From Micromonospora echinospora (GTDB taxonomy: Bacteria; Actinomycetota; Actinomycetes; Mycobacteriales; Micromonosporaceae): 64,000 nt of DNA. The notes below the pieces were generated by a model. The model ran no database searches. It saw nothing but the letters and a program-made list of their open reading frames with translations, and was not told the DNA's origin. Position 1 is the first letter of the stretch, and every line of letters begins with the position of its first letter. The translations under genes were made by a program, and so were the position numbers. The stretch is from positions 5,978,001 through 6,042,000 of the forward strand of contig NZ_JACHJC010000001.1 of assembly GCF_014203425.1 (NCBI RefSeq), given 5' to 3'. Below, one piece after another: positions 17,408 through 25,029 of this stretch.

Positions 17408-18352
17408 ATGGCCGGCAGCCGGATCGTCGCGATGGGGCACTATCAGCCCTCCCGCGTCGTCACGAACGACGAGATCGCGCAGATGGTCGACACCAGCGAC
17501 GAGTGGATCCGGGACCGGGTCGGCATCGTCACGCGGCGGATCGCGGGCGACGAGACGGTGGCCGACATGGCCGCCGCCGCCGCCGGCAAGGCGCTCGCCA
17601 ACTCCGGCCTGACCGCCGCTGACATCGACCTGGTGGTGGTGGCCACCTGCTCGTCGGTGGACCGCAGCCCGAACGTGGCCTGCCGGGTCGCGGCGAAGCT
17701 CGGCATCAACGCGCCGGGGGCGTTCGACCTCAACACCGCCTGCTCCGGCTTCGCGTACGGGCTGGGCACCGTGGACCACGCGATCCGGGCCGGCGCGTCG
17801 CGCAACGCGATCGTCGTCGGCGCGGAGAAGCTCTCCGACTTCACCGACTGGACCGACCGCTCGACCTGCATCATCTTCGCCGACGGCGCGGGCGCCGCGG
17901 TGGTCACCGCGACCGCCGACGACGAGCCGGCCGGGATCGGGCCGGTGGTCTGGGGTTCCGCCCCGGAGAAGAGCGACGCGGTACGCATCGAGGGCTGGCA
18001 GCCCTACATCGCGCAGGAGGGGCAGTCGGTGTTCCGCTGGGCCACCACGGCGATCGCCCCGCTCGCGCTGCAGGCCTGCGAGCGGGCCGGGGTGGACCCG
18101 TCGGAGCTGGCCGCGTTCGTGCCGCACCAGGCCAACGGCCGGATCATCGACGGCATCGCCAAGCGGCTGAACATCCCGGACGCGATCATCGCCAAGGACA
18201 TCGTCGAGTCCGGCAACACGTCGGCGGCGAGCATCCCGCTGGCCCTGTCGAAGCTGGTCGAGCGGCGTGAGGTGCCCTCGGGCGCCCCGGTGCTGCTGTT
18301 CGGCTTCGGCGGCGGCCTGACCTACGCCGGTCAGGTCGTGCGCTGCCCCTGA
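17408..18352 (+). CDS. fabH: Beta-ketoacyl-ACP synthase III
   Basis: A 314-residue condensing enzyme that starts fatty-acid synthesis by joining acyl-CoA (branched primers in actinomycetes) to malonyl-ACP. The catalytic triad is visible: Cys112 in NTACSGFAYG, His240 in VPHQANGRI and Asn270 in ESGNTSAAS. The N terminus MAGSRIVAMGHYQPSRVVTN and the C-terminal GFGGGLTYAGQVVR are standard. ATG 17408 follows the fabD TAA stop with no gap; a GGAGGAACG ribosome binding site lies within the end of fabD. This indicates tight translational coupling to FabD, which makes its malonyl-ACP substrate. Confidence 0.95.
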   Translation: MAGSRIVAMGHYQPSRVVTNDEIAQMVDTSDEWIRDRVGIVTRRIAGDETVADMAAAAAGKALANSGLTAADIDLVVVATCSSVDRSPNVACRVAAKLGINAPGAFDLNTACSGFAYGLGTVDHAIRAGASRNAIVVGAEKLSDFTDWTDRSTCIIFADGAGAAVVTATADDEPAGIGPVVWGSAPEKSDAVRIEGWQPYIAQEGQSVFRWATTAIAPLALQACERAGVDPSELAAFVPHQANGRIIDGIAKRLNIPDAIIAKDIVESGNTSAASIPLALSKLVERREVPSGAPVLLFGFGGGLTYAGQVVRCP

Positions 18353-18435
18353 GACCCCCTCGGGCGCGAACGCGCCGAGGCGTGTGGCCGGCGACGCCGG
18401 TCACCGGTAACCCCCGATGAGAGGAACCAACCGCA

Positions 18436-18675
18436 ATGACCCGTGACGAGATCACCGCCGGCCTCGCCGAGATTCTCGAAGAGGTTGCCGGCGTGAACCC
18501 GGACGACGTGGCCGAGGGGAAGTCCTTCACCGACGACCTCGACGTCGACTCGCTCTCCATGGTGGAGGTCGTGGTGGCGGCCGAGGAGAAGTTCGGCGTC
18601 AAGATCCCGGACAACGAGGTGCAGAACCTCAAGACGGTCGGCGACGCGGTCAGCTACATCGAGGCGCAGTCCTGA
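18436..18675 (+). CDS. acpP: Acyl carrier protein
   Basis: A 79-residue acidic four-helix protein that carries the growing fatty acid on 4'-phosphopantetheine. The attachment serine is Ser39 in DDLDVDSLSMVEVV, the standard DSL motif. GAGAGGAACC before ATG 18436 is the ribosome binding site. It lies 83 bases after fabH and two bases before fabF, in the order fabD-fabH-acpP-fabF found across actinobacteria. The larger gap after fabH may allow separate expression, since ACP is usually needed in excess over the enzymes (inference). Confidence 0.96.
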   Translation: MTRDEITAGLAEILEEVAGVNPDDVAEGKSFTDDLDVDSLSMVEVVVAAEEKFGVKIPDNEVQNLKTVGDAVSYIEAQS

Positions 18676-18677
18676 TC

Positions 18678-19904
18678 ATGAGTCGTCCCGACGTCGTCGT
18701 CACCGGGCTCGGCGCGACGACCCCGCTCGGCGGGGACGTCGCGTCGACCTGGGACGCCATGCTCGCCGGCCGCTCCGGGGTGAGTGCGCTCACCCAGGAG
18801 TGGGCGGCGGACCTGCCCGTCCGGATCGCCGCCCAGCTGGCGGTCGACCCGTCCGAGGTGCTGGACCGGGTGAAGCTGCGCCGGCTGGACCGCTCCGAGG
18901 CGATCGCCATCATCGCCGCCCGGCAGGCGTGGGCCGACGCCGGGCTGGCCGAGACCGGGCCGGACCCGGAGCGCCTGGCGGTCAGCGTCGGCTCGGGCAT
19001 CGGCGGCGCCACCACCCTTCTCGCCCAGGACGACATCCTGGAGGCGTCCGGCCCGCGGCGGGTCTCCCCGCACACCATCCCGATGCTGATGCCGAACGGT
19101 CCGGCCGCCTGGGTCGGGCTGGAGCTGGGCGCCAAGGCCGGCGTACACACGGTCGCCAGCGCCTGCGCGACCGGCGCGGAGGCGATCGCGCTGGGCCTGG
19201 ACATCATCCGCGCCGGCCGGGCCGACGTGGTGGTGGCCGGCGGCACCGAGGCGGTCATCCACCCGCTGCCGATCGCCGGCTTCAGCTCGATGCGGGCCAT
19301 GTCGACCCGCAACGACGAGCCGGAGCGGGCCTCCCGGCCGTGGGACTCGGGCCGCGACGGCTTCGTTCTCGGTGAGGGCGCGGGCGTGGTGATCCTGGAA
19401 CGGGCCGAGCACGCCGCCGCCCGGGGCGCCCGGGTGTACGCGCGCCTGGCCGGCGCGGGGATCACCTCGGACGCGTACGACATCGTGCAGCCGCACGCGG
19501 AGGGCGAGGGCGCGATCCGGGCCATCGCCCGGGCGGTCGCCGACGCGGACGTGGCCCGTACCGACATCGTGCACGTCAACGCGCACGCCACCTCGACCCC
19601 GGTCGGGGACATGCTGGAGATCGGCGCGCTGCGCAAGGCGGTCGGCGACCACCCGGTGCTCACCGCCACCAAGTCGATGACCGGGCACCTGCTCGGCGCG
19701 GCCGGGGCGCTGGAGTCGATCGCCACCATCCTGGCCATCCGGGACGGCGTGATCCCGCCGACGATCAACCTGGACGACCCGGACGAGGGCCTCACCCTGG
19801 ACGTCGCCGCGCACAAGTCGCGGCACATGGAGATCCCGGCGGCGCTGAACAACGCGTTCGGCTTCGGCGGGCACAACGTGGCGCTGGTCTTCACCCGCCC
19901 CTGA
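18678..19904 (+). CDS. fabF: Beta-ketoacyl-ACP synthase II
   Basis: A 408-residue elongating condensing enzyme that joins acyl-ACP to malonyl-ACP. The Cys-His-His triad is present: Cys163 in ASACATGAEA, a histidine in VNAHATSTPVGD and one in TGHLLGAAGALE. The conserved lysine is in KSMTGH. N terminus VVVTGLGATTPLGGD and C terminus NNAFGFGGHNVALVF are typical of FabF/KasA. It starts two bases after acpP and ends the operon, followed by a strong inverted repeat. In mycobacteria a second copy (kasB) follows; here there is only one. Confidence 0.95.
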   Translation: MSRPDVVVTGLGATTPLGGDVASTWDAMLAGRSGVSALTQEWAADLPVRIAAQLAVDPSEVLDRVKLRRLDRSEAIAIIAARQAWADAGLAETGPDPERLAVSVGSGIGGATTLLAQDDILEASGPRRVSPHTIPMLMPNGPAAWVGLELGAKAGVHTVASACATGAEAIALGLDIIRAGRADVVVAGGTEAVIHPLPIAGFSSMRAMSTRNDEPERASRPWDSGRDGFVLGEGAGVVILERAEHAAARGARVYARLAGAGITSDAYDIVQPHAEGEGAIRAIARAVADADVARTDIVHVNAHATSTPVGDMLEIGALRKAVGDHPVLTATKSMTGHLLGAAGALESIATILAIRDGVIPPTINLDDPDEGLTLDVAAHKSRHMEIPAALNNAFGFGGHNVALVFTRP

Positions 19905-19990
19905 TGTAAGGAAGGGCCCCTTGTTAACAGGCGACTGTTAACAAGGGGCCCTTCCTCTACCGCAGGCGTTAACAGGGGGCCCTTCCTTAC
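19905..19990. repeat. GGGCCCCTT-TTAAC inverted repeat cluster after fabF, probably acting as terminator
   Basis: Perfect 21-base arms (19910-19930 and 19935-19955, starting GGAAGGGCCCCTTG) enclose a GCGA loop. A third half-copy at 19968-19990 can pair with the first arm instead. It begins directly after the fabF stop and faces a convergent small gene, so it can end both transcripts. The shared core with the direct repeats after aceE (7883-7940) marks it as a member of a dispersed repeat family. Confidence 0.85.
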
Positions 19991-19993
19991 ACC

Positions 19994-20215
19994 TCAGCCG
20001 CCGTTGCGGGGGTGTAGCCGGGCGGTCCGCTCGTTGCCACGCCGGTAGTTGCCGGTCCACCGGGCCATGGTCAGCTGCGGATCGTCGCCGACCTCGGCCA
20101 GGAACTGCGCGGCCCGGCCGCCGCGAAGCGTGCTCGCGACCCGCCCGTGATGCGTGATGACCACTGTCCCGTCGGCGCGCTCGACGTAGCGGAAACCCTG
20201 TGCTGCCTCTCCCAT
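19994..20215 (-). CDS. Small conserved protein of unknown function
   Basis: A 73-residue basic cytoplasmic protein, not assigned to a named family. The sequence begins MGEAAQGFRYVERADGTVVI and continues with HHGRVASTLRGGRAAQFLAE, a predicted strand-strand-helix pattern, and ends in a basic stretch. It resembles small conserved hypothetical proteins of Micromonosporaceae, but I cannot name a function. Codon use matches the surrounding genes. It converges on fabF across the repeat at 19905-19990 and lies 58 bases downstream of the GH3 gene on the same strand. Confidence 0.65.
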   Translation of the reverse strand: MGEAAQGFRYVERADGTVVITHHGRVASTLRGGRAAQFLAEVGDDPQLTMARWTGNYRRGNERTARLHPRNGG

Positions 20216-20273
20216 GGGCGCACACCCTGCCAGCCGGGGCCGCCCGGCCGCATCCGACTTAAGCCGCTGAGGA

Positions 20274-22007
20274 TCAGGTGCGGCAGGTGGTGGCCGGCAG
20301 GCCGGCGACCGGCACCGGGGAGCGGCCGGCCGGGGGGGCCTTGCCGGCGAGCACGGCTGCCAGCCCGGTCATCGAGGCCCGGGTGGACGAGTAGGTAGCC
20401 ATCAGCGTCGGGGACTTCGCCCCGGACAGCACGTACGGCGTGTCCATCGCCACCGTCACGGCGGCGTCGGCACGCAGGTCCTTCGCCCCGTCGCCGTACC
20501 CGACCAGGTGCACCACTGTGCCGCCGGAGGGCACCACCTTGACGCCGGCCGCAGTGAGCGCCTCGGTGAGCAGCTTGCGGGTGCGTTCTCGGCCGCCGGA
20601 TGAGGTCACGCTGACCGGCCCGGTCACCGCGCCGCCGCACTTGCCACGCAGCACCGTCACCGCGGCGGTGGCGAGGTCGTCGGCGGCCTTGCGGTGTGCG
20701 GCGCCGTCGAGCGTGGACAGCGCGGGCGTGTCCCGCCCGGCCAGCCGGAACTTCATGGTCAGCACCCGGGTGACCGCCTCGACAAGGCGGGCGCGGGGCA
20801 ACGAGCCGTCCTTGAGCGCGGCACGCAGCCCGTCGTACGCCTGCTTGACGTTCGGCGTCATCAGGATGAGGTCGTTGCCGGCGTTGAGCGCGCGCACCGC
20901 GGCCTCGCCCGGCGACCACTTCTTCGCCGGGGCCATGTTCATCCCGTCGGTGATCACCACGCCCTGGAAGCCGAGCTGGCCGCGGAGCACGTCGGTGAGC
21001 AGCTTGCGGGAGAACGTCGCCGGGGTGCCCGGGTCGACCGCCTTGACGTCCAGATGGGCCGACATCACCGCCAGGGCCCCGGCGCCGATCCCGGCCCGGA
21101 ACGGCGGGAACGCGAGGCGGTCCAGGTCGGCGCGGGACTGCTTGATCACGGGCAGCTCGGTGTGCGAGTCCTCGGCGCTCAGGCCGTGCCCGGGGAAGTG
21201 CTTGACCGCCGCGCCGACGCCCTCGGCCTGCAGGCCGCGTACCGCGCCGGCCACCTGCGGGGACGCGGTCGCCGGGTCGGCGCCGAAGGACCGGGAGCCG
21301 ATCACCGTGCTGCGGGTGACGAGCACGTCGGCGACCGGGGCGAAGTCGAGGTTGATGCCCATCGCGGCCAGCTCGGCCCCGGCGGCCCGCCACGCGGCCT
21401 CGGTCAGCGCCGGGTTCCCGGCGGCGCCGGCCGCGAGCGGGCTCGGCAGCAGGGTCACCCCGTCGGTGATCCGGGTGACCACGCCGTACTCCTGGTCGGT
21501 GCCGATCAGGAACGGCGCGGCGCCGGCGGGCAGCTTGCCGGCGGCGGCGCGCAGCCCGTCGGTGAGCGCCCGGACCTGCTTCGGGTTGTCGACGTTCGTG
21601 GTGGCCTGGTTGGCGGAGGTCGGGTCGTCGGCGCTGAAGCCGACCAGGATCACGCCGCCGAGCCGGTACTTCGCCACCATCTCGGCGGGGGTGTCGACGC
21701 CGGCGAGCGCCCGGTTGCCGGCCGCCGAGCCGGCCGAGACCTCGGTGGCCGAGCTGCCGTACGCGTACGGCATCAGCACCTGCCCGACCAGGTCCTCGTC
21801 GGAGAGCGTGCCGACCAGCGCGGCGGCGCGGGCGGCCGGGTCAGCGGCCGGCGGGTCGCTCGGCGCCGGCGCGGCCGACGACGGCGCCGGACTCGACGGG
21901 GTGGGACGGGGCCGGTCCGGCCCGTCCGAGCACCCGGAGACGAGCAGCGCGGTCAGTGCGGCGAGCGCGACGGCGGAGCGCCGCGAGGAAATCGACACGC
22001 GGCCCAC
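20274..22007 (-). CDS. Glycoside hydrolase family 3 lipoprotein, NagZ-like beta-N-acetylhexosaminidase
   Basis: A 577-residue exported lipoprotein. The signal peptide ends in the lipobox LLVSGC (Cys26), followed by a Pro/Ser/Ala linker to about residue 58. The GH3 domain shows IGTDQEYGVVTRI, AVKHFPGHGLSAEDSHTELP and nucleophile aspartate in VVITDGMNMAPA. The KHFPGHG..DSH block is the NagZ signature, with the histidine as acid/base. A smaller C-terminal domain follows (residues from about 455). It probably trims N-acetylglucosamine from muropeptides at the outer membrane face during wall turnover. A second GTG start three codons in (21998) is also possible. Confidence 0.9.
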   Translation of the reverse strand: MGRVSISSRRSAVALAALTALLVSGCSDGPDRPRPTPSSPAPSSAAPAPSDPPAADPAARAAALVGTLSDEDLVGQVLMPYAYGSSATEVSAGSAAGNRALAGVDTPAEMVAKYRLGGVILVGFSADDPTSANQATTNVDNPKQVRALTDGLRAAAGKLPAGAAPFLIGTDQEYGVVTRITDGVTLLPSPLAAGAAGNPALTEAAWRAAGAELAAMGINLDFAPVADVLVTRSTVIGSRSFGADPATASPQVAGAVRGLQAEGVGAAVKHFPGHGLSAEDSHTELPVIKQSRADLDRLAFPPFRAGIGAGALAVMSAHLDVKAVDPGTPATFSRKLLTDVLRGQLGFQGVVITDGMNMAPAKKWSPGEAAVRALNAGNDLILMTPNVKQAYDGLRAALKDGSLPRARLVEAVTRVLTMKFRLAGRDTPALSTLDGAAHRKAADDLATAAVTVLRGKCGGAVTGPVSVTSSGGRERTRKLLTEALTAAGVKVVPSGGTVVHLVGYGDGAKDLRADAAVTVAMDTPYVLSGAKSPTLMATYSSTRASMTGLAAVLAGKAPPAGRSPVPVAGLPATTCRT

Positions 22008-22031
22008 CGTATCGGGGCAACTCGACCGCCG

Positions 22032-22523
22032 TCACCCGACCCGGGTGAGCAGCGTCACCGGGGCGCCGTCGCCGGCGTACCGGTAGGGCTCCAGCTCGGC
22101 GTCCCAGGCGGTGCCGAGCGCCTTGTCCAGCGCGTGGGCCAGCGCCTCCGGGCCACGCGCGGCGGCCATCAGGCTGCGCAGCCGGTCCTCGCCGAGCTGG
22201 ATGTCGCCGGCCGCGCCGACGGCGGCCCGGAACAGGCCGCGGCCCGGTACGTACATGAAGCGCTCGCCGTCGACGCCGGAACTGGGTTCCTCGGTGACCT
22301 CGAAACGGATCATGGGCCACTGCCGGAGGGCAGCGGCCAGCTCCGCGCCGGTCCCCGGGCTGCCGGTCCAGCCGCACTCGGCGCGACGAGCGCCCGGATC
22401 GGCGGGCTGCGCCGTCCAGTGCAGGTTGACCGGCGCGGCGAGGACGCGCGCGATCGCCCACTCGACGTGCGAGCACACGGCGAGCGGGGTCGAGTGGACG
22501 TATACGACGCCACGCGTTGGCAC
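22032..22523 (-). CDS. DUF3145 family protein
   Basis: A 163-residue conserved actinobacterial protein. The start is GTG 22523, preceded by GGGAGGTCACC, and the N terminus VPTRGVVYVHSTPLAVCSHV is the family pattern. It continues through EWAIARVLAAPVNLHWTAQP, RFEVTEEPSSG and ends in ELEPYRYAGDGAPVTLLTRVG. The reading frame stays open far upstream, but that part lacks coding character. No export signal or membrane segment is seen. The function of the family is unknown. It is upstream of the GH3 gene on the same strand, with only 24 bases between them, so the two may share a transcript. Confidence 0.85.
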   Translation of the reverse strand: MPTRGVVYVHSTPLAVCSHVEWAIARVLAAPVNLHWTAQPADPGARRAECGWTGSPGTGAELAAALRQWPMIRFEVTEEPSSGVDGERFMYVPGRGLFRAAVGAAGDIQLGEDRLRSLMAAARGPEALAHALDKALGTAWDAELEPYRYAGDGAPVTLLTRVG

Positions 22524-22853
22524 GGTGACCTCCCGGTGAGCCGAGGTGCGTCTTCCCCTACGACCTCGTCCTACCAAGTGGTACCTGGCACCCATGATGA
22601 CTCGTGTGGCTGGTGGTGCGCCAGCGAATCGGAAAATTCGCCAGGGCCCGGCGGCGGGAAATACCCGGGCGGCTGACCCGGTTGTGCCCTCTGACGCCGC
22701 GATGACCAGCCAGGTGTCGTGGTCGTGTACAGTTCTCTGGGCGGTTCTCTGTGCCGCCGTACATCTTCGCGGGCCGGCGCTCAACCCGGGCGTCACTCGC
22801 ACAGCCCCCGGACGGCCTTCCGTCCCCACCGTACGTCTGCAAGGAGTACCTCC

Positions 22854-23183
22854 GTGGCGAGCAACACCTCTAAGACCGCGCGCGCGTCCGTCCGGGCCGG
22901 CCAGGCTGGCCAGGGTGGCGCCCTCAGCGTGCTGGGCGAGTTCAAGTACCTGATCCCGCTCAACGGCGGCAAGCACGCCTACGTGCGCAACCTGACCAAC
23001 GGCAAGACCGCGCACCTGCGCACCGACTCCGAGGCCTTCGTCGAGGAGATCCGCGTGCTGGCCGCCGCCGGCCACGCCGCCAAGATCCGCGCCGAGATCA
23101 ACGGCCTGGCCGCGTCCTACCCGGACCACGGCTGGGACGCCACCGAGAAGCGCCTGGTCGAGGCCGGCGTCTTCGAGGGCTGA
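22854..23183 (+). CDS. Small conserved protein, unknown function
   Basis: A 109-residue protein beginning VASNTSKTARASVRAGQAGQ. The start is GTG 22854, with AAGGAG seven bases upstream, the best-spaced ribosome binding site in this area. The N terminus is basic and low-complexity. From about residue 25 the chain is compact (GALSVLGEFKYLIPLNGGKH, then KTAHLRTDSEAFVEEIRVLA, and finally GWDATEKRLVEAGVFEG). It has no signal peptide or membrane segment. Near-optimal codons and a very strong terminator after it suggest good expression. I do not recognise the family, although similar proteins seem common in Micromonosporaceae. Confidence 0.8.
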   Translation: MASNTSKTARASVRAGQAGQGGALSVLGEFKYLIPLNGGKHAYVRNLTNGKTAHLRTDSEAFVEEIRVLAAAGHAAKIRAEINGLAASYPDHGWDATEKRLVEAGVFEG

Positions 23184-23203
23184 GCGCCCTCACCCGCACC
23201 ACC

Positions 23204-23240
23204 GAAACCGCCCGCCGGGATCACCCCGGCGGGCGGTTTC
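23204..23240. terminator. Strong terminator hairpin between convergent genes
   Basis: Perfect 16-base arms (GAAACCGCCCGCCGGG and its complement) enclose a 5-base loop. The hairpin follows the 109-residue protein gene and overlaps the last codons of the convergent carbonic anhydrase gene. The AAA/TTT at its base gives a short U-run in both directions. Confidence 0.88.
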
Positions 23241-23850
23241 GCGTCTGCTCCTGCGGCAGCAGCGTCACCTCGCCCGTGGCCAGGTCGTAGAGCGCGCCCT
23301 CCACTGCCAGCTCACCGGCGTCCACCGGCCCGGCCAGCCGGTCGTCGCAGCGCAGCGCTGCCACGGTGCGCCGGACGTGGCGGCGGATCGCCAGCGGATG
23401 CGCGTCCGGTTCGTCCACGCCGACGTCGGTGACCGCCGGGGCGATCCGGTCGACCACGTACGCCAGGTCGCCGCCGGGGTGCCGCCCGGTGCGCAGCGCC
23501 TCGACCGCCGAGCCGACCGCACCGCAGCGCTCATGGCCCAGCACCATCACCAGGCGTACGCCGAGCTGCCCCACCACGTACTCGATCGAGCCGCGTACGG
23601 CCCGGTCGAGCACGTGCGCCCCGGTACGGATCACGCAGATCGAACCGAACGTCTGGTCGAAGATCGCCTCCAACGGCACGCGCGAGTCGATACAGCCCAG
23701 CACCACCGCGTACGGCTGCTGGTCGCCGGAGGCCACGGCGGCGGCAGCGGTGACGTCGTGCCCGTGCACCGGCTGGCCGCTGACGAAGCGACGGTTGCCG
23801 GCGAGCAACTCGGCCAGCGCGGCGCGCGGGCTGCGGGCGGCGGACGGCAT
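23221..23850 (-). CDS. Beta-class carbonic anhydrase
   Basis: A 209-residue zinc enzyme interconverting CO2 and bicarbonate, needed for carboxylases such as acetyl-CoA carboxylase. The beta-class ligands are all visible: Cys53, Asp55 and Arg57 in LGCIDSRVP, and His106 and Cys109 in [12 protein letters not shown]. The N-terminal [20 protein letters not shown] segment is typical. The C-terminal tail ([18 protein letters not shown]) is encoded partly by the terminator hairpin at 23204-23240. No signal peptide is seen, so it should act in the cytoplasm. Confidence 0.93.
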   Translation of the reverse strand: MPSAARSPRAALAELLAGNRRFVSGQPVHGHDVTAAAAVASGDQQPYAVVLGCIDSRVPLEAIFDQTFGSICVIRTGAHVLDRAVRGSIEYVVGQLGVRLVMVLGHERCGAVGSAVEALRTGRHPGGDLAYVVDRIAPAVTDVGVDEPDAHPLAIRRHVRRTVAALRCDDRLAGPVDAGELAVEGALYDLATGEVTLLPQEQTRNRPPG

Positions 23851-23927
23851 GCCCCCAGCCTGGTCACCGATCCGGCCGCCGTGGGGCCGGACGCGAATCT
23901 TCTCCCCGCCCCGGTTGCCGTGGTGTC

Positions 23928-24905
23928 ATGACGGGTAACGCCGGTGTCACCGCCGGGACACCCGGTGGGCGCAAACCGGACGGCTCGGGGGTGGACGACA
24001 TGGAACTGCGGCTTCCGGACGGCGTACGCCTGCACGTGACAGTCACCGGTCCGGTCGACGCCGAGGTCACTCTGGTGATGCTGCACGGCTGGACGCTCGA
24101 CGGGCGCAGCTGGCACCGCCAGGTCGCCGACATGCGGGAGCGGTTCGGCGACCGGGTCCGCCTGGTCACCTACGACGCGCGCGGCCACGGCCGGTCGAGC
24201 TGCATGGCGCTGCGTGACGCCACGCTGGCCCAGCTCGGCGACGACCTCGCCGCGGTGGTCGACGAGATCGCCCCGTCCGGGCCAATCGTGCTGGTCGGGC
24301 ACTCGATGGGCGGTATGACGGTGATGGAGTACGCCCACCGACACCCCGACCGGTTCGCCGCGCGTACCGCCGGGCTGGTCTTCGTCTCGACCACCGCCGA
24401 GGGGCACACGCACACCGTCTACGGCCTCTCCCCCCGCATCACCCGGCTGATCCGGCTCGCCGAGACCACCGGCGCCGGGGTGCTGGCCCGGTGCGGCGGC
24501 TGGCGGCCACCGCACGCGCTGCTGCGCGCGCTGCGCCCGAGCATCCGCTGGATGCTGTTCGGCGACCGCTGCGACCCGGCGGACATCCGGCTGGTCACCT
24601 CGGCGGTGGCCCGCGCCACGCTGCGCTCGATCGGCGGGTTCCGCGCCTCGATCGGGGCGCAGCACCGGCTGGAGACGCTCGCCGCGCTCGGCGGGCTGCC
24701 CGCCGCCGCGCTGGTCGGGGACCGGGACCGGCTCACCCCGCCGCCGTGCGCCGAGTCGATCGCGGCGGCGCTGCCCACCACGGAGCTGACCGTGTGCCCG
24801 GGCGCCGGCCACATGCTGATGATGGAGCGCCCGGACCAGGTGAACGACGCCGTGGCCGGGGTGCTGGACCGGGTGCTGACCGGCCGCCCGACGACCCGCC
24901 TCTGA
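23928..24905 (+). CDS. Alpha/beta hydrolase
   Basis: A 325-residue hydrolase of the alpha/beta fold, with an oxyanion-side MLHGWTLDGRSW, nucleophile serine in VGHSMGGMTV near residue 126, acid in LVGDRDRLTPP and histidine in PGAGHMLMMERPD. A helical lid lies between about residues 165 and 235. The first 25 codons (GNAGVTAGTPGGRKPDGSG) are low-complexity, so the true start may be the ATG at 24000 (MELRLPDGVRL). The substrate, probably an ester or related compound, cannot be told. It is 124 bases upstream of the HelR gene and could be cotranscribed, but no functional link is evident. Confidence 0.85.
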   Translation: MTGNAGVTAGTPGGRKPDGSGVDDMELRLPDGVRLHVTVTGPVDAEVTLVMLHGWTLDGRSWHRQVADMRERFGDRVRLVTYDARGHGRSSCMALRDATLAQLGDDLAAVVDEIAPSGPIVLVGHSMGGMTVMEYAHRHPDRFAARTAGLVFVSTTAEGHTHTVYGLSPRITRLIRLAETTGAGVLARCGGWRPPHALLRALRPSIRWMLFGDRCDPADIRLVTSAVARATLRSIGGFRASIGAQHRLETLAALGGLPAAALVGDRDRLTPPPCAESIAAALPTTELTVCPGAGHMLMMERPDQVNDAVAGVLDRVLTGRPTTRL

Positions 24906-25029
24906 GCGTCTCCCGCTCCCGAACGGCACTGACGTACGCCACGCGGACGGCATGCCCCGGCGCTGCGGTTGCCGAGGGCCCGTACCCTCATTCAGCCCGT
25001 CGTGCCGTCCGACCACAGGAGCGCCCGCG

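Noticed and set aside
22032..23129. A long gene ending in the DUF3145 sequence
   Set aside because: A good ribosome binding site and the family N terminus place the start at 22523; the upstream part opposes another gene.
24950..25010. Rifamycin-associated element before helR
   Set aside because: GGCGCTGCGGTTGCCGAGGGCCC shares pieces of the published element, but the length and half-site spacing do not fit.
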